From Massilia sp. NR 4-1 (GTDB taxonomy: Bacteria; Pseudomonadota; Gammaproteobacteria; Burkholderiales; Burkholderiaceae_D): a DNA stretch of 64,000 nt. The stretch covers positions 5,766,001 through 5,830,000 of the forward strand of contig NZ_CP012201.1 in NCBI RefSeq assembly GCF_001191005.1, written 5' to 3'. Positions 16,126-25,153 of the stretch are shown here, one piece after another. Numbering within the stretch: position 1 is the stretch's first letter; each line of letters opens with the position of its first letter. The position numbers and the translations under genes were made by a program. The notes under the pieces are model-generated. The model was given only the letters and a program-made list of their open reading frames with translations. It did no database searches and was not told the DNA's origin.

Positions 16126-18870
16126 TTATTCGACGAAAACAAGCGCCGTGCGGGCGGGAATGGTGAAACGGCCGCTGGCTGCGTCGTAGCGGGCCTGCGC
16201 GGCGCGCTTGTCGGCGGTGCTGGCGCTGCTGTGCACCGGATGCAGGCGGAAGGCTTTGCCGGCCTGGCCCGCGATGCTTTGCTCGGACTTGCCCACATTT
16301 ATCAGGTAAGTAACGGACTTGAAGCCCGCGCCGGCATAGCCGCTGCCATCGATATGGGCGGCGATCACGGTCGGCGCCTGCGATGGCCCGGTGTTCAGGA
16401 AGTGCAGGCGCTGCTTGATGTCCTCTGCCGTGCGCAGACGGAACAAAGTGCTGCTGGCACGGATTTTCAAGAGGTCGCGGAAGGCATCGCGGGTGAAGGC
16501 GATATCCTCGGGCGAGGGTTTGAGCGCGGCATTGGCCAGCAATGGGCGCAGCAGTGCGTAGTCCTTGCCGTTGTCGGCGGCAGGCGGCAGGCCGGTGCCG
16601 AAGTAGTTGTCGCGGTAAGTCCAGTCCAGGCGGTTGAACCAGTCGCCCGACTCGAAGCTGTTGCGGTCCAGCGATTTGGAGCGCAGCACGTCGAAGCCCG
16701 CGTGATAGTAAGCCACGCCCTGGCTGAAAGCGTTGATGGCAGCGCCCAGAATCTGCACGCGGGCGCGGTCGGCGCTGCTGGTATTCAGCGGCAGCTTCAT
16801 GGCGTTGGCGTCGTACAGTGTCTGGTTGTCGTGGTTCTCCACATAGTTGACCACTTCGCCGGGCTGAGTCGCGTAGCCGGCCGGCTGGCCAGCGTAGTCG
16901 ATGGCTTGCAGCTCGCGCACTTCGCCGGTGTGGGTTTGCAGAGGATAGCTGCGGATCGAACCGGCCAGCCCCACTTTCACCAGATCGGATGCTTTCAGCA
17001 GATCGGCCAATGGGCGTGGGCCAGCCATGGCATTGGCGTCATACACCAGGCCATTGATGTAGCCCTGCTGCGAGAACATGCGCTCGCCGGAATCGCCGGC
17101 GCCGCCACCGCGCACCGCATCGCGCGCGCGGTCGCTGAAGGTGCCGATGCCGCTGCCGTTCAGCGAAAGTTGCGATGCCTGCACAAAGCGCGCACCATTT
17201 TCCACCTCGCCGAAATTCCAGCCCTCGCCGATCAGATGGATATGGCGGCCCGCCGCCTTGTTGACGCGCGCCTGCAGCTTCTCCATCACGGCGCGCGGCT
17301 GGTGGCCCATCAGATCGAAACGGAAGGAGTCGATGCGGTAATGGCGCGTCCACAGCTCGGTCGAGTCGACCATCAGCTTGCCCATCATGCGGTTCTCGGT
17401 AGCCGTGTTGTAGCAGCAGGTCGAGCGCTCTATTTCGCCTTTGAGGTTCAGGCGGTGATAGTAGCCAGGCACGATGCGGTCCAGCACCGATTTTTCATCC
17501 TGGCCCGCGATATAGGTATGGTTGTACACCACGTCCATGCCCACGCGCAGACCGGTTTTATGCAGTGCCATCACCATGTCGCGGAACTCGCTGATGCGGC
17601 GCGCGCCATCGGCAGGGTCGCTGCTGTAGCTGCCTTCCGGCGCGCTGTAGTGGTATGGGTCATAGCCCCAGTTGTAACAGTCCGTCTTGTGCGAGGCCAT
17701 GACGGTGGCTTGCTGGGTATCGCTGTCCGGGGCGCCTTGCGGAGCGGGGATGGCGCAGCCCTTTTCGGGCACGCTGCCGATGTCGTACACGGGCAGCAGG
17801 TGGACGTCGGTCATGCCAGCCTTGCTCAGCGCGGCCAGATGGCGCATGCCGTTCGAGCCGCTTTCCTTGAAGGCCGCGTATTTGCCGCGATTCGGCGCGC
17901 TTACGCTGGCGTCGTTGATCGAGAAGTCGCGTACATGCAGCTCGTAGATCGACATATCGGGCTGCGCTTGCACGCGGACGGGGCTGCGGTGCTGGTCCCA
18001 GCCTTTCGGCTTGAGCTTCGGATCGTCCAGATCGGCGATGTAGCTGCGCTTGGAATCCGTGGTCAGGCTGACGGAGTAAGGATCGGTGACGAGATTGCGC
18101 ACCAGGCCAGCGCTGGGCGCGTGCACGTCCACCAGATAGCTGTAGTACTTGCCCGCATGGCGTCCGCGTTTGCTCATCGACCAGATGCCGGTCTTGGCAT
18201 CGAAGCGCATCGGCTCGATGCGTGCGGCCTTGCTGTAGCCGGTGTCGTAGCTGCACACGGCGACCTGGCGCGCGGTCGGCGCCCACAGGCGGAAGCTGGT
18301 ACCGTTCTTGCGAACGGTGGCGCCGAGGTCTTGCGCCTGTTCGGCTGTAACGTACAGGTCGTCCAGTGCACCGGCCGTTTGCAGGCCGGTGACGTCGCGC
18401 ACCGTGCCGTCCGCATTCTCCTGCACGACCAGCACCTGCTGCTTGAGCAGTTCCGGCAATTTGGCAGCATCGGCCGCTTGCAGGCTCAGAACCGGTGCGT
18501 GGCCCAGATATTTGAAGCGCTGCTGAAGCTCGGCGGACAGCGCGGCATCGTGAACCTTCAGTGTCAGCGCGCCATCGGCGCCGCCGACCTTGGCGCCAGG
18601 CTTCGCATTCAGCAGGCCTTGCGCCGAGTAATAGAGCTTGAACTGTGCCTTGCCGTCCGCGCCCGGCCATTTGATCAGATGGCGGTCGAGCCAAACGGCG
18701 CGCGCATCGAAGGTCTGCGAAGCTTGCAGCATCTGCTGGAATGGCGCGTCGCAGCTGGCCAATTGCATGCCATTTGTCTGCGCCTGCGCGCCAAAAGCGG
18801 CCAGCACCAGTGATGCCCCCAGCGACCATTTCAGGGCATGCCGCCGCCCGCGCAGTACCTTCTCTGCCAT
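16126..18870 (-). CDS. Pullulanase-type alpha-1,6-glucosidase, GH13
   Basis: A 914-residue secreted debranching enzyme. It has an N-terminal basic stretch and hydrophobic signal (cleavage near residue 30, FGAQA), an extended beta region, then the pullulanase signature YNWGYDPYHY (399-408). Catalytic motifs are DVVYNHTY (446-453), FRFDLMGH with D519, LIGEGWNFGE with E549, and VENHDN. It cuts alpha-1,6 branch points in pullulan or limit dextrins. The start at 18870 has GGAG upstream; the frame continues to 18936 but that part overlaps the operator region. It heads the pullulanase-GH31 operon, preceded by two HexR-like palindromes. Confidence 0.92.
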   Translation of the reverse strand: MAEKVLRGRRHALKWSLGASLVLAAFGAQAQTNGMQLASCDAPFQQMLQASQTFDARAVWLDRHLIKWPGADGKAQFKLYYSAQGLLNAKPGAKVGGADGALTLKVHDAALSAELQQRFKYLGHAPVLSLQAADAAKLPELLKQQVLVVQENADGTVRDVTGLQTAGALDDLYVTAEQAQDLGATVRKNGTSFRLWAPTARQVAVCSYDTGYSKAARIEPMRFDAKTGIWSMSKRGRHAGKYYSYLVDVHAPSAGLVRNLVTDPYSVSLTTDSKRSYIADLDDPKLKPKGWDQHRSPVRVQAQPDMSIYELHVRDFSINDASVSAPNRGKYAAFKESGSNGMRHLAALSKAGMTDVHLLPVYDIGSVPEKGCAIPAPQGAPDSDTQQATVMASHKTDCYNWGYDPYHYSAPEGSYSSDPADGARRISEFRDMVMALHKTGLRVGMDVVYNHTYIAGQDEKSVLDRIVPGYYHRLNLKGEIERSTCCYNTATENRMMGKLMVDSTELWTRHYRIDSFRFDLMGHQPRAVMEKLQARVNKAAGRHIHLIGEGWNFGEVENGARFVQASQLSLNGSGIGTFSDRARDAVRGGGAGDSGERMFSQQGYINGLVYDANAMAGPRPLADLLKASDLVKVGLAGSIRSYPLQTHTGEVRELQAIDYAGQPAGYATQPGEVVNYVENHDNQTLYDANAMKLPLNTSSADRARVQILGAAINAFSQGVAYYHAGFDVLRSKSLDRNSFESGDWFNRLDWTYRDNYFGTGLPPAADNGKDYALLRPLLANAALKPSPEDIAFTRDAFRDLLKIRASSTLFRLRTAEDIKQRLHFLNTGPSQAPTVIAAHIDGSGYAGAGFKSVTYLINVGKSEQSIAGQAGKAFRLHPVHSSASTADKRAAQARYDAASGRFTIPARTALVFVE

Positions 18871-18892
18871 AAACTTTGTCTCCAGCGAATTT

Positions 18893-18907
18893 GGTAGTTT
18901 TACTACA
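18893..18907. promoter_or_regulatory. HexR-like operator, proximal site of the pullulanase promoter
   Basis: GGTAGT-TTT-ACTACA has perfect 5-bp inner arms, GTAGT and ACTAC, around a 3-base spacer; only the outermost base breaks the symmetry. It lies 23 bases upstream of the pullulanase start. Confidence 0.7.
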
Positions 18908-18956
18908 TCAAGGCACTCTGATGAGGCTTGAATCACCTGTATGGTAATCCAATTTA

Positions 18957-18971
18957 TGTAGCTGTACTACT
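18957..18971. promoter_or_regulatory. HexR-like operator, distal site of the pullulanase promoter
   Basis: TGTAGC-TGT-ACTACT carries the same 15-base palindrome with two arm mismatches. Its centre is 64 bases from the proximal site, about six helical turns, which would allow looping. Confidence 0.6.
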
Positions 18972-18988
18972 AATTCGTCGAGATGTGG

Positions 18989-20431
18989 CTATTTCCTGCC
19001 GGTGCCGATCTGGTATTTTTTGAGTTTGTCGTACAGGGTTTTACGGGGGATCATCAGGTTGTCTGCGGCGAGAGCGACGTTGCCCTCGGCGGTGTCGATG
19101 GCGCGCAGGATCAGCTTGCGTTCGAAGGCGTCGACCTGCATGGGAAGGGCTGTCTCGTCGCCCGTTTGTCCGGCGGCGGCGGGGGAGCTGGCCACGCTGG
19201 CCGCAGGTTCCGATGGGATGGATGCGAGGCCGCTCCCGCTGCCAGCCGCCACGGGGATGCCACTGGCTGCGGAATGCTGGCCTGCCGATGCTGCCGGCAG
19301 CATCGATGTGAGGCCCAGCGTCAGGCGCTCGGCGAAATTGCGCAGCTCGCGCACATTGCCCGGCCAGTCGGCAACCTGCCAGCTTTCCATCTCCTGCGTC
19401 GTCCAAGTGGGCAGGGGACGCTGGTAGCGCAGCGCCGCCTCTTGCACAAAATGAGCCAGCAGTAGGGGAATATCCTCGCGCCGCTCGCGCAGGCGTGGCA
19501 GATCGATGCTGACCACGCCGATGCGGTAATACAGGTCTTCGCGGAACAGTCCTTGCGCGCTCAGTTGCAGCAGATCGGCCTTGGAAGCGGCGACGATGCG
19601 GCAATCCAGCTCCACCCCTTCGTTCGCGCCAAGGCGCTCAAGACGGCGTTCCTGCAGCACGCGCAACAGCTTGACCTGCAAGGCCATGGGCATGGTTTCG
19701 ATCTCGTCGAGGAAGACCGTGCCGCCGTTGGCGTATTCCAGCTTGCCGATGCGGCGCTTTTGCGCCCCGGTGAAAGCGCCCGGCTCATGCCCGAAGATTT
19801 CGCTCTCGAACACCGATTCGGGCAGCGCGCCGCAATTGATCGCCACGAAGTTGCCCTTGCGCCCACTGGCCGCGTGCAGCAGGCGCGCCACCACTTCCTT
19901 GCCGGTGCCGGTCTGGCCGTTGATCAGCACATCGACGCCGGCTGGCCCGATATTGCGGATCAGGAGCTTGAGACGTTCAATGGCATCGGAGCGTCCGATC
20001 AGGTCAGGTGTATCCGGATGCAGGGCGCGCGCCGCGCGCAGGTGGCGGTTCTCCAGCACCAGGCGGCGGCGCTCCTGGGCGCGGTCGACCGCATCCATCA
20101 GCCGCTCGGAAGCGAAAGGTTTTTCGATGAAGTCATAAGCGCCGCTGCGCATCGCCGTCACCGCCATGCTCACATCGCCATGGCCGGTAACCACGATCAC
20201 CGGCAGCTCCGCATCCAGCGCTACCACCTGGGCCAGCAGCTCCAGGCCGGAGCGTCCCGGCAGGCGCACATCGGTCACGATCACGCCTGCGTAATCGGCG
20301 CGCAGCAGGGACAAGGCCTCCTCCGCGCTGGCGCAGGCCTGCACGGCAAAGCCGCCCAGCTCCAGCGTCTGCGCGGTCGCCATGCGCAGGGTGGCTTCAT
20401 CTTCTACCAGGATCGCTTGCAGCGCGCTCAA
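18989..20431 (-). CDS. Sigma-54-dependent response regulator, DctD-like
   Basis: A 480-residue three-domain activator. The receiver domain (VEDEATLR, phosphorylation site in VIVTDVRLPG, KPF) is followed by an AAA+ domain with Walker A GQTGTGKE and the sigma-54 contact loop GAFTGA. The C-terminal Fis-type helix-turn-helix is NVALAADNLMIPRKTLYDKL. The protein should drive sigma-54 promoters when phosphorylated by the partner kinase encoded just upstream, whose stop overlaps its start by four bases (20428-20431). A long low-complexity Ala/Ser/Gly linker of about 50 residues separates AAA+ and HTH. The best target in the window is the ABC importer promoter at 24935. Confidence 0.92.
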   Translation of the reverse strand: MSALQAILVEDEATLRMATAQTLELGGFAVQACASAEEALSLLRADYAGVIVTDVRLPGRSGLELLAQVVALDAELPVIVVTGHGDVSMAVTAMRSGAYDFIEKPFASERLMDAVDRAQERRRLVLENRHLRAARALHPDTPDLIGRSDAIERLKLLIRNIGPAGVDVLINGQTGTGKEVVARLLHAASGRKGNFVAINCGALPESVFESEIFGHEPGAFTGAQKRRIGKLEYANGGTVFLDEIETMPMALQVKLLRVLQERRLERLGANEGVELDCRIVAASKADLLQLSAQGLFREDLYYRIGVVSIDLPRLRERREDIPLLLAHFVQEAALRYQRPLPTWTTQEMESWQVADWPGNVRELRNFAERLTLGLTSMLPAASAGQHSAASGIPVAAGSGSGLASIPSEPAASVASSPAAAGQTGDETALPMQVDAFERKLILRAIDTAEGNVALAADNLMIPRKTLYDKLKKYQIGTGRK

Positions 20432-22206
20432 ATCGTGCCTCCATCGGTTTGCAGCGGCAGGCGCATTTCGAACTCGGCGCCGCCTTCGGGGCGGTTAGTC
20501 GCCCTCAATTGTCCATTCATCGCCTGCACGATGGACGATGAAATTGCCAGACCAAGCCCCAGTCCCTTGCCGGATGGCTTGGTGGTGAAAAACGGTTCGA
20601 ACAGATGGGCCGCCACCTGCTCGGGAATACCTTCGCCGCTATCGCTGATGCGCACCACGGCCTGCTTGTCCTCGCGGCTCAAAACAAGGTGGACGCGCCG
20701 CAGCGGCGCAGCCTCCACCGCATCCAGCGCATTACGCAGTAGATTAATCAGCACCTGCTCGATGCGCACCGCATCGCCCGCCACGATCATCGTGCCCGTG
20801 CCGGTATCGATATCGAGCAGCGCCTCGCGGCGCTGGAACTCGCTCTCCAGCAGGAAGGCCGAAGCGCGCACCGAGTGCGCCAGGTCGACCGCCGCCACAT
20901 TCTGGTCCTTGCGCGCAAAGCCCTTCAACTGTCCGATGATGGCGCCCATGCGCGCGCTGGCGGCGCCGATATGCACCAGATTGCTGGCCGCCTGCTCCGG
21001 CTGGCCGCGCTCCAGATAAGTGCGTGCATTGTCGGCGAAAGCGCGGATCGCCGCCAAAGGCTGATTCAGTTCATGTGTGATCCCGGCCGCCATCTGGCCC
21101 AGCATGGCCAGCTTGCCCGCCTGGACTAGCTCATTCTGTGTCGAGCGCAGCATATGCTCCGTCTGTTGCAGCGTGTGGTACTTGGTTTCCAGATGCTGGT
21201 TCGTCTCGCTCAGCTGCTGCGTGCGCTGCGCGATGCGGCTCTCCAGCTCCTGCGCCGCCTGTTGCAAGGCCTCGCGCGACGCCAGGCGCTCCTCCATGCG
21301 GCGGCGCCGCTGATGCAGCGCCCACAGCGAAGCCGCGGCAAACGCCAGCAGCAAAGCCGTTGCCAGTGCCCACAGCGTACCCACGCGCGTGACGCGCGAC
21401 TGATTCGGGAACAGCATCAGCTGCCAGCCCAGGCGTCCCACAGGCAGGGTGACGAAAGGGCCGGGCGTCTGCTGCAAGGGCGTGATGTTCTTGCCGGTGT
21501 ATTGCTGCGTGTGATTCAGTTCGGCCAGCGTGGCCTCGCGCAAGGGAAGCAGGCTGTGATACTTCCAGTCCGCGCGGTTGCTGAGGAAGACCACGCCATG
21601 GCGGTCAGCCAGCGCGATCGGGTCATCGCTGCTGCTCCAGGTGCGCTCGAATTCCGCCAGGCTGATTTTGACCGCGATCACGCCCGCTACCTGGCCGCCC
21701 GCGCTGCCGTTCGCATACACCGGCTGGGCGATAAAGTAACCCGCCTCCGAGGTGCTGGTGCCGATGCCATAAAACAGTCCCGCATGCCCACGCAGCGCCG
21801 CATGAAAATAAGGACGATAAGAGAAATTCTTCCCGACGAAACCCAGAGGCTGATCCCAATTGCTCGCCCCTAAAGTCAGACCATTGCGGTCCATCAGATA
21901 TAGCGCGCCGACCTTGGCCTGCTGCTGAATGATTTGCAGCGTGCCGTTCAAACGCTCGATTGCCGCGGGATCGTTGGGATGAGCCAGTGCATTCGCCAGA
22001 TCCGGCTGCCGCGCCAGAACGAAGGGCAGCGTTTCGAAGCGCTGCAGCACCGACTGCAAATCCGGTGCCATCAACTGAAGCTGGCGATGCCCCTGCAGCA
22101 GCGAATCCTCGCGCGCCCGCAGCGTCCCAAACCAGAACGCCGCTACCACGGCCGCTACGGCCCCCAGCAGCCCCACCAGCAATAAAAATGAGTTTCTCGC
22201 GCGCAT
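20428..22206 (-). CDS. DctB-like sensor histidine kinase with periplasmic Cache domain
   Basis: A 592-residue membrane kinase. One transmembrane helix (about 8-28) and a second (near 290-310) flank a roughly 260-residue periplasmic sensor of double-Cache type, with NFSYRPYFHAAL and FYGIGTSTSEAGYF as in DctB proteins. A coiled-coil linker and the kinase core follow: H-box AGITHELNQPLAAIRAF, then N, G1 (DSGEGI) and G2 (GKGLGLGLAI) boxes. The start at 22206 gives a proper N-terminal membrane helix; the longer frame to 22305 crosses a palindromic repeat. DctB proteins sense C4-dicarboxylates, but the adjacent NitT/TauT importer suggests a different organic acid here. Confidence 0.9.
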   Translation of the reverse strand: MRARNSFLLLVGLLGAVAAVVAAFWFGTLRAREDSLLQGHRQLQLMAPDLQSVLQRFETLPFVLARQPDLANALAHPNDPAAIERLNGTLQIIQQQAKVGALYLMDRNGLTLGASNWDQPLGFVGKNFSYRPYFHAALRGHAGLFYGIGTSTSEAGYFIAQPVYANGSAGGQVAGVIAVKISLAEFERTWSSSDDPIALADRHGVVFLSNRADWKYHSLLPLREATLAELNHTQQYTGKNITPLQQTPGPFVTLPVGRLGWQLMLFPNQSRVTRVGTLWALATALLLAFAAASLWALHQRRRRMEERLASREALQQAAQELESRIAQRTQQLSETNQHLETKYHTLQQTEHMLRSTQNELVQAGKLAMLGQMAAGITHELNQPLAAIRAFADNARTYLERGQPEQAASNLVHIGAASARMGAIIGQLKGFARKDQNVAAVDLAHSVRASAFLLESEFQRREALLDIDTGTGTMIVAGDAVRIEQVLINLLRNALDAVEAAPLRRVHLVLSREDKQAVVRISDSGEGIPEQVAAHLFEPFFTTKPSGKGLGLGLAISSSIVQAMNGQLRATNRPEGGAEFEMRLPLQTDGGTI

Positions 22207-22250
22207 GCCGAATTTTACAACGCCACCCCACAGTTTGATCTGCCTCAAAA

Positions 22251-22289
22251 AATGTCCAACCCTGGTGCCAGGCACCGGAGTCGGACATT
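22251..22289. repeat. Dispersed TGTCC...GGACA palindrome, copy 2
   Basis: Imperfect inverted repeat with arms of about 19 bases (AATGTCC...GGTGCC and GGCACC...GGACATT). It matches copy 3 at 57017 in 17 of 19 arm positions. It separates the ABC importer operon from the kinase gene. Confidence 0.75.
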
Positions 22290-22297
22290 CTTCGATA

Positions 22298-23089
22298 TTA
22301 ATCAACGGCGGCGAGGCGCATTTCGTCGTTGTGGTGGCGCTGCTGCTCTTCCATCACGAGCTGGCCGAGTTCGCGCTTGAGGGCGTTGAATTCGGCCGAG
22401 GCGGGGTCGCGCAGGCGAGGCAACTCGACCAGCATGTCGCGCTTGACTGTGCCGGGACGGTAGGTCATGACGATGATGCGGTCGGCCAGGTAGATGGCTT
22501 CTTCGATACTATGCGTGACGAAGATGATGGTCTTTTTCAGCTCGGACCAGATGCGCAGCAGCTCGTCCTGCAGATTGCGGCGGGTCAGCGCGTCCAGTGC
22601 GCCGAAGGGTTCGTCCATCAGCATGATCGGCGAATCCAGGGCCAGCACGCGGGCAATCGCGACGCGCTGGCGCATGCCGCCCGACAGGTCTTTCGGATAG
22701 CGGTGGCGGAAATCGCTCAGCGACAGCATGCCTAATAACTGCGAGACGGTCTGCTCGATCTTGTCCTTGGCCATGCCTTTGACTTCCAGGCCGAAGGCGA
22801 TGTTCTTTTCCACGGTCATCCATGGGAACAGCGCGTATTCCTGGAACACCATGCCGCGCTCCGGACCCGGCCCGGTGATCAGCTGCGCGTCGGCCGTGAT
22901 CTCGCCGCTCGATGGCAGCGAGAAGCCGGCGATCGCATTCAGCAGCGTCGATTTGCCGCAGCCGGAGGGGCCGAGCAGGCAGACGAATTGTCCCTGCGGG
23001 ATATGCAGATTGATGTCCTTCAGCGCGACCACTTCGCGGCTGTCGGTCTTGAATACCTTGTTGACGCCTTTAACGGTGATATGGCTCAT
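22298..23089 (-). CDS. ABC transporter ATPase, NitT/TauT family
   Basis: A 263-residue ATPase with Walker A GPSGCGKST, signature LSGGMRQRVAIARVL, Walker B IMLMDEPFGALD and the switch histidine in FVTHSIEEA. It resembles SsuB and TauB, which power import of sulfonates, nitrate, pyrimidine precursors or aromatic acids. The start MSHITVKGV at 23089 is one base after the permease stop. It is the third gene of a binding protein-permease-ATPase operon with a sigma-54 promoter. Confidence 0.92.
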   Translation of the reverse strand: MSHITVKGVNKVFKTDSREVVALKDINLHIPQGQFVCLLGPSGCGKSTLLNAIAGFSLPSSGEITADAQLITGPGPERGMVFQEYALFPWMTVEKNIAFGLEVKGMAKDKIEQTVSQLLGMLSLSDFRHRYPKDLSGGMRQRVAIARVLALDSPIMLMDEPFGALDALTRRNLQDELLRIWSELKKTIIFVTHSIEEAIYLADRIIVMTYRPGTVKRDMLVELPRLRDPASAEFNALKRELGQLVMEEQQRHHNDEMRLAAVD

Positions 23090-23090
23090 C

Positions 23091-23915
23091 TCAGTTCTCC
23101 AGGCCACGGTGCCAGCGCAGCAGATGGTTATTCAGTTTGTTCATGCCCACGTCGATGATCAGGCCAAGCAGGCCAATCGAAATCATGCCGGCGATGATCT
23201 TGTCGGACCAGAAGTACTCGCGCGCTTCGAGGATGCGGAAGCCGAGGCCATTATTCACCGCGATCATTTCGGACACGATCACCACGATGAAGGCGGTGCC
23301 GATGCCGATACGCACGCCGGACAGGATGTAAGGCACGGCTGCCGGCAGCATCACGCGTACGAACATGGTGCGCTGGCTTACGCCCAGGTTGCGCGCGGCG
23401 CGGATGTAGATGCCGTCGACCTGGCGTACGCCGGCGATGGTGTTCATCAGTACCGGGAAGAAGGCGCCCAGCGCGATCAGGAACACGGCCGGCGCGTTGC
23501 CCAGGCCGAACCACAGGATCGCCAGCGGAATATAGGCAATCGGCGGGATCGGACGCAGCACCTGCATCAATGGATTCAGCCAGGCATACATGCGCGGGCT
23601 GGAACCCATCAGCAGGCCAAAGGGCAGGGCCAGACCGGCGCCGACCGCGAAGCCGACCACCACGCGGTACATGCTGCTCAGCGTATCGGTCAGCAGCTCG
23701 CCCGACAGCGCCCAGCCCAGCCAGGACATGCCGGCCGCCGGGTCGTATGGCGTCAGCGGCAGCAGGTATTCCACCCACTTCTGCACCACCGCCAGCGGCG
23801 ATGGCAATACCTGTGGATTGATCCAGCCCAGCTGCGCGCTGGCCTGCCACAGGGCGATGACAACGACGGGCACCACCGCGCCCGCGGCGATTTCACGCCA
23901 GTTCTGCTTTGCCAT
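23091..23915 (-). CDS. ABC transporter permease, NitT/TauT family
   Basis: A 274-residue inner-membrane protein with about six helices and the EAA loop that docks the ATPase (ARNLGVSQRTMFVRVMLPAA). It pairs with the ATPase one base downstream and the binding protein 12 bases upstream. It resembles SsuC/TauC-type permeases; the substrate is unknown. Confidence 0.92.
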   Translation of the reverse strand: MAKQNWREIAAGAVVPVVVIALWQASAQLGWINPQVLPSPLAVVQKWVEYLLPLTPYDPAAGMSWLGWALSGELLTDTLSSMYRVVVGFAVGAGLALPFGLLMGSSPRMYAWLNPLMQVLRPIPPIAYIPLAILWFGLGNAPAVFLIALGAFFPVLMNTIAGVRQVDGIYIRAARNLGVSQRTMFVRVMLPAAVPYILSGVRIGIGTAFIVVIVSEMIAVNNGLGFRILEAREYFWSDKIIAGMISIGLLGLIIDVGMNKLNNHLLRWHRGLEN

Positions 23916-23927
23916 GATGTCTCCGTC

Positions 23928-24896
23928 TTATTTGATGTTCAGGCTTTTCTTGGCTTCGTCCAGCAGGTCGGTCTTGACGAATTCGGTGGCGACCGGCGGT
24001 TTGCGCATCTTGCCGATGCCGTGTTTGGCCATGACGTCGGTGGTGATCTGGATATGCTGGGCCGAGATATCGTAGGTGTAGGGCGAATTGCTGATCGCGT
24101 CCTCGAAATCGTCCTTGGTGATCTGGCCTTTGAAGATCACTTCGCGCACGTATTTTTCAGCGACCGGTTTCTGGTCGATGAAGGTCTTGGTCGCCTGCAT
24201 GAAGCAGTTCATGAATTTGACGGCGGTGGCGCGGCGCTCCTTGTAGAACTTCTCGCTCATCACCATGGTGCGTACCGGTTCGCCGATCGGCGTGTCGTAA
24301 GGCTTCATCACCTCCACGCCGAAGCCCTTATTGATCGCCTGCGAAGACTGCGGCTCCGACTGCATGATGGCGTCCAGGTTCTTGCCCAGCAGCGCCTGAT
24401 TCAGGTCGGCGAAAGCGAGGAAGATCAGTTGCACGTCCTTGCCCGGCTGGTCGGAAGCGGTCAGGCCATGCTGCGCCAGCTCCGCCACCAGCAGCACCTC
24501 ATGGATGCCGCCGCGCGTCACGCCGACTTTTTTGCCCTTCAGATCCTTGACCGACTTGATGCCGGCATCGGGACGTGCCACCAGGCGCGCGCCGCCCTTG
24601 GCAAAACCGGCCACCACATAAATCGGCGCGCCGTTGGCGCGGCCCGCGATGGCCGCTTCGGACGCCGTTGCGCCCACATCCAGCTCGCCCGCCAGAATCG
24701 CCTGCATCACATCCGGTCCCTTGGCGAAGACATGCTCCTCGACCTTGATGCCGCACTTCGGCGCGATTTCCTTGATATACGAGACAGCGCCGTAATGCGC
24801 GAATTTGAGATTACCGAGACGCACCACTTCCTGCGCACCGGCAGAGGTGCTGAAAGCGGCGGCGAGGGACAGGGTCAAGAGGTGAAGCTTATTCAT
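23928..24896 (-). CDS. ABC transporter periplasmic substrate-binding protein, NMT1/SsuA-like
   Basis: A 322-residue protein with a signal peptide (about 1-21, STSAGAQ) and the two-lobed NMT1/THI5-like fold typical of NitT/TauT importers. QEVVRLGNLKFAHYGA opens the mature part, and GATASEAAIAGRANGAPIY and KGKKVGVTRGG are family-like. A GGAG site lies six bases before the chosen ATG at 24896. It is first in the importer operon, about 28 bases downstream of the predicted sigma-54 start site. The nearby DctB/DctD-like pair suggests a small organic acid as ligand, but this is inference. Confidence 0.88.
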   Translation of the reverse strand: MNKLHLLTLSLAAAFSTSAGAQEVVRLGNLKFAHYGAVSYIKEIAPKCGIKVEEHVFAKGPDVMQAILAGELDVGATASEAAIAGRANGAPIYVVAGFAKGGARLVARPDAGIKSVKDLKGKKVGVTRGGIHEVLLVAELAQHGLTASDQPGKDVQLIFLAFADLNQALLGKNLDAIMQSEPQSSQAINKGFGVEVMKPYDTPIGEPVRTMVMSEKFYKERRATAVKFMNCFMQATKTFIDQKPVAEKYVREVIFKGQITKDDFEDAISNSPYTYDISAQHIQITTDVMAKHGIGKMRKPPVATEFVKTDLLDEAKKSLNIK

Positions 24897-24934
24897 GCTG
24901 GTCTCCAAAGCAGGGTTATTGTCCCCAGCTAGAG

Positions 24935-24950
24935 AGCAGCTTTCATGCCA
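24935..24950 (-). promoter_or_regulatory. Sigma-54 (-24/-12) promoter of the ABC importer operon
   Basis: The minus strand reads TGGCATGAAAGCTGCT, matching the sigma-54 consensus TGGCACG-N4-TTGCW at 14 of the defined positions except two pyrimidine changes, with GG and GC ten bases apart. It lies about 40 bases before the binding-protein start. Confidence 0.8.
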
Positions 24951-25026
24951 GCACTTGCATACTAGCTAAGCCTTTGATTTATTTCATTTGCTGCAATGCC
25001 GCAAGAAAAACCGTATCACGTCATCC

Positions 25027-25070
25027 GTGCGGATTCCCGGAATCGGCAGGTCCGCTGTGCGGATTTCCGC
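25027..25070. promoter_or_regulatory. Tandem upstream activator sites for the sigma-54 promoter
   Basis: Two copies of GTGCGGATTYCCG start 30 bases apart (25027 and 25057), about three helical turns. The second is part of a dyad TGTGCGGA-TT-TCCGC; the first is less symmetric. They lie roughly 100-145 bases upstream of the predicted start site, which is the usual position for an enhancer-binding protein such as the DctD-like regulator at 18989. Confidence 0.65.
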
Positions 25071-25094
25071 CTTTCATCTTTGATGGGAAATAAA

Positions 25095-25132
25095 AAAATC
25101 CCGCCTTGGTGCCTATACCAGGGCGGGATTTT
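25095..25132 (-). terminator. Rho-independent terminator of the POT transporter gene
   Basis: A 16-bp stem with one G-U pair (25095-25110 with 25117-25132) has a 6-nt loop. On the minus strand it ends in a run of T. It follows the POT gene stop by 21 bases. Confidence 0.85.
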
Positions 25133-25153
25133 CGTTGATGCGGATCAAACGGC

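Noticed and set aside
13711..18813. A 1700-codon plus-strand open frame across the GH31 and pullulanase genes
   Set aside because: The minus strand encodes two well-motifed glycosidases; the plus-strand product is a high-GC shadow with no recognisable motif.
25095..25132. Possible fourth copy of the dispersed TGTCC palindrome, because the hairpin contains CTTGGTGCC
   Set aside because: It lacks the TGTCC/GGACA ends and behaves as an ordinary terminator with a U tract; the shared octamer may be chance.
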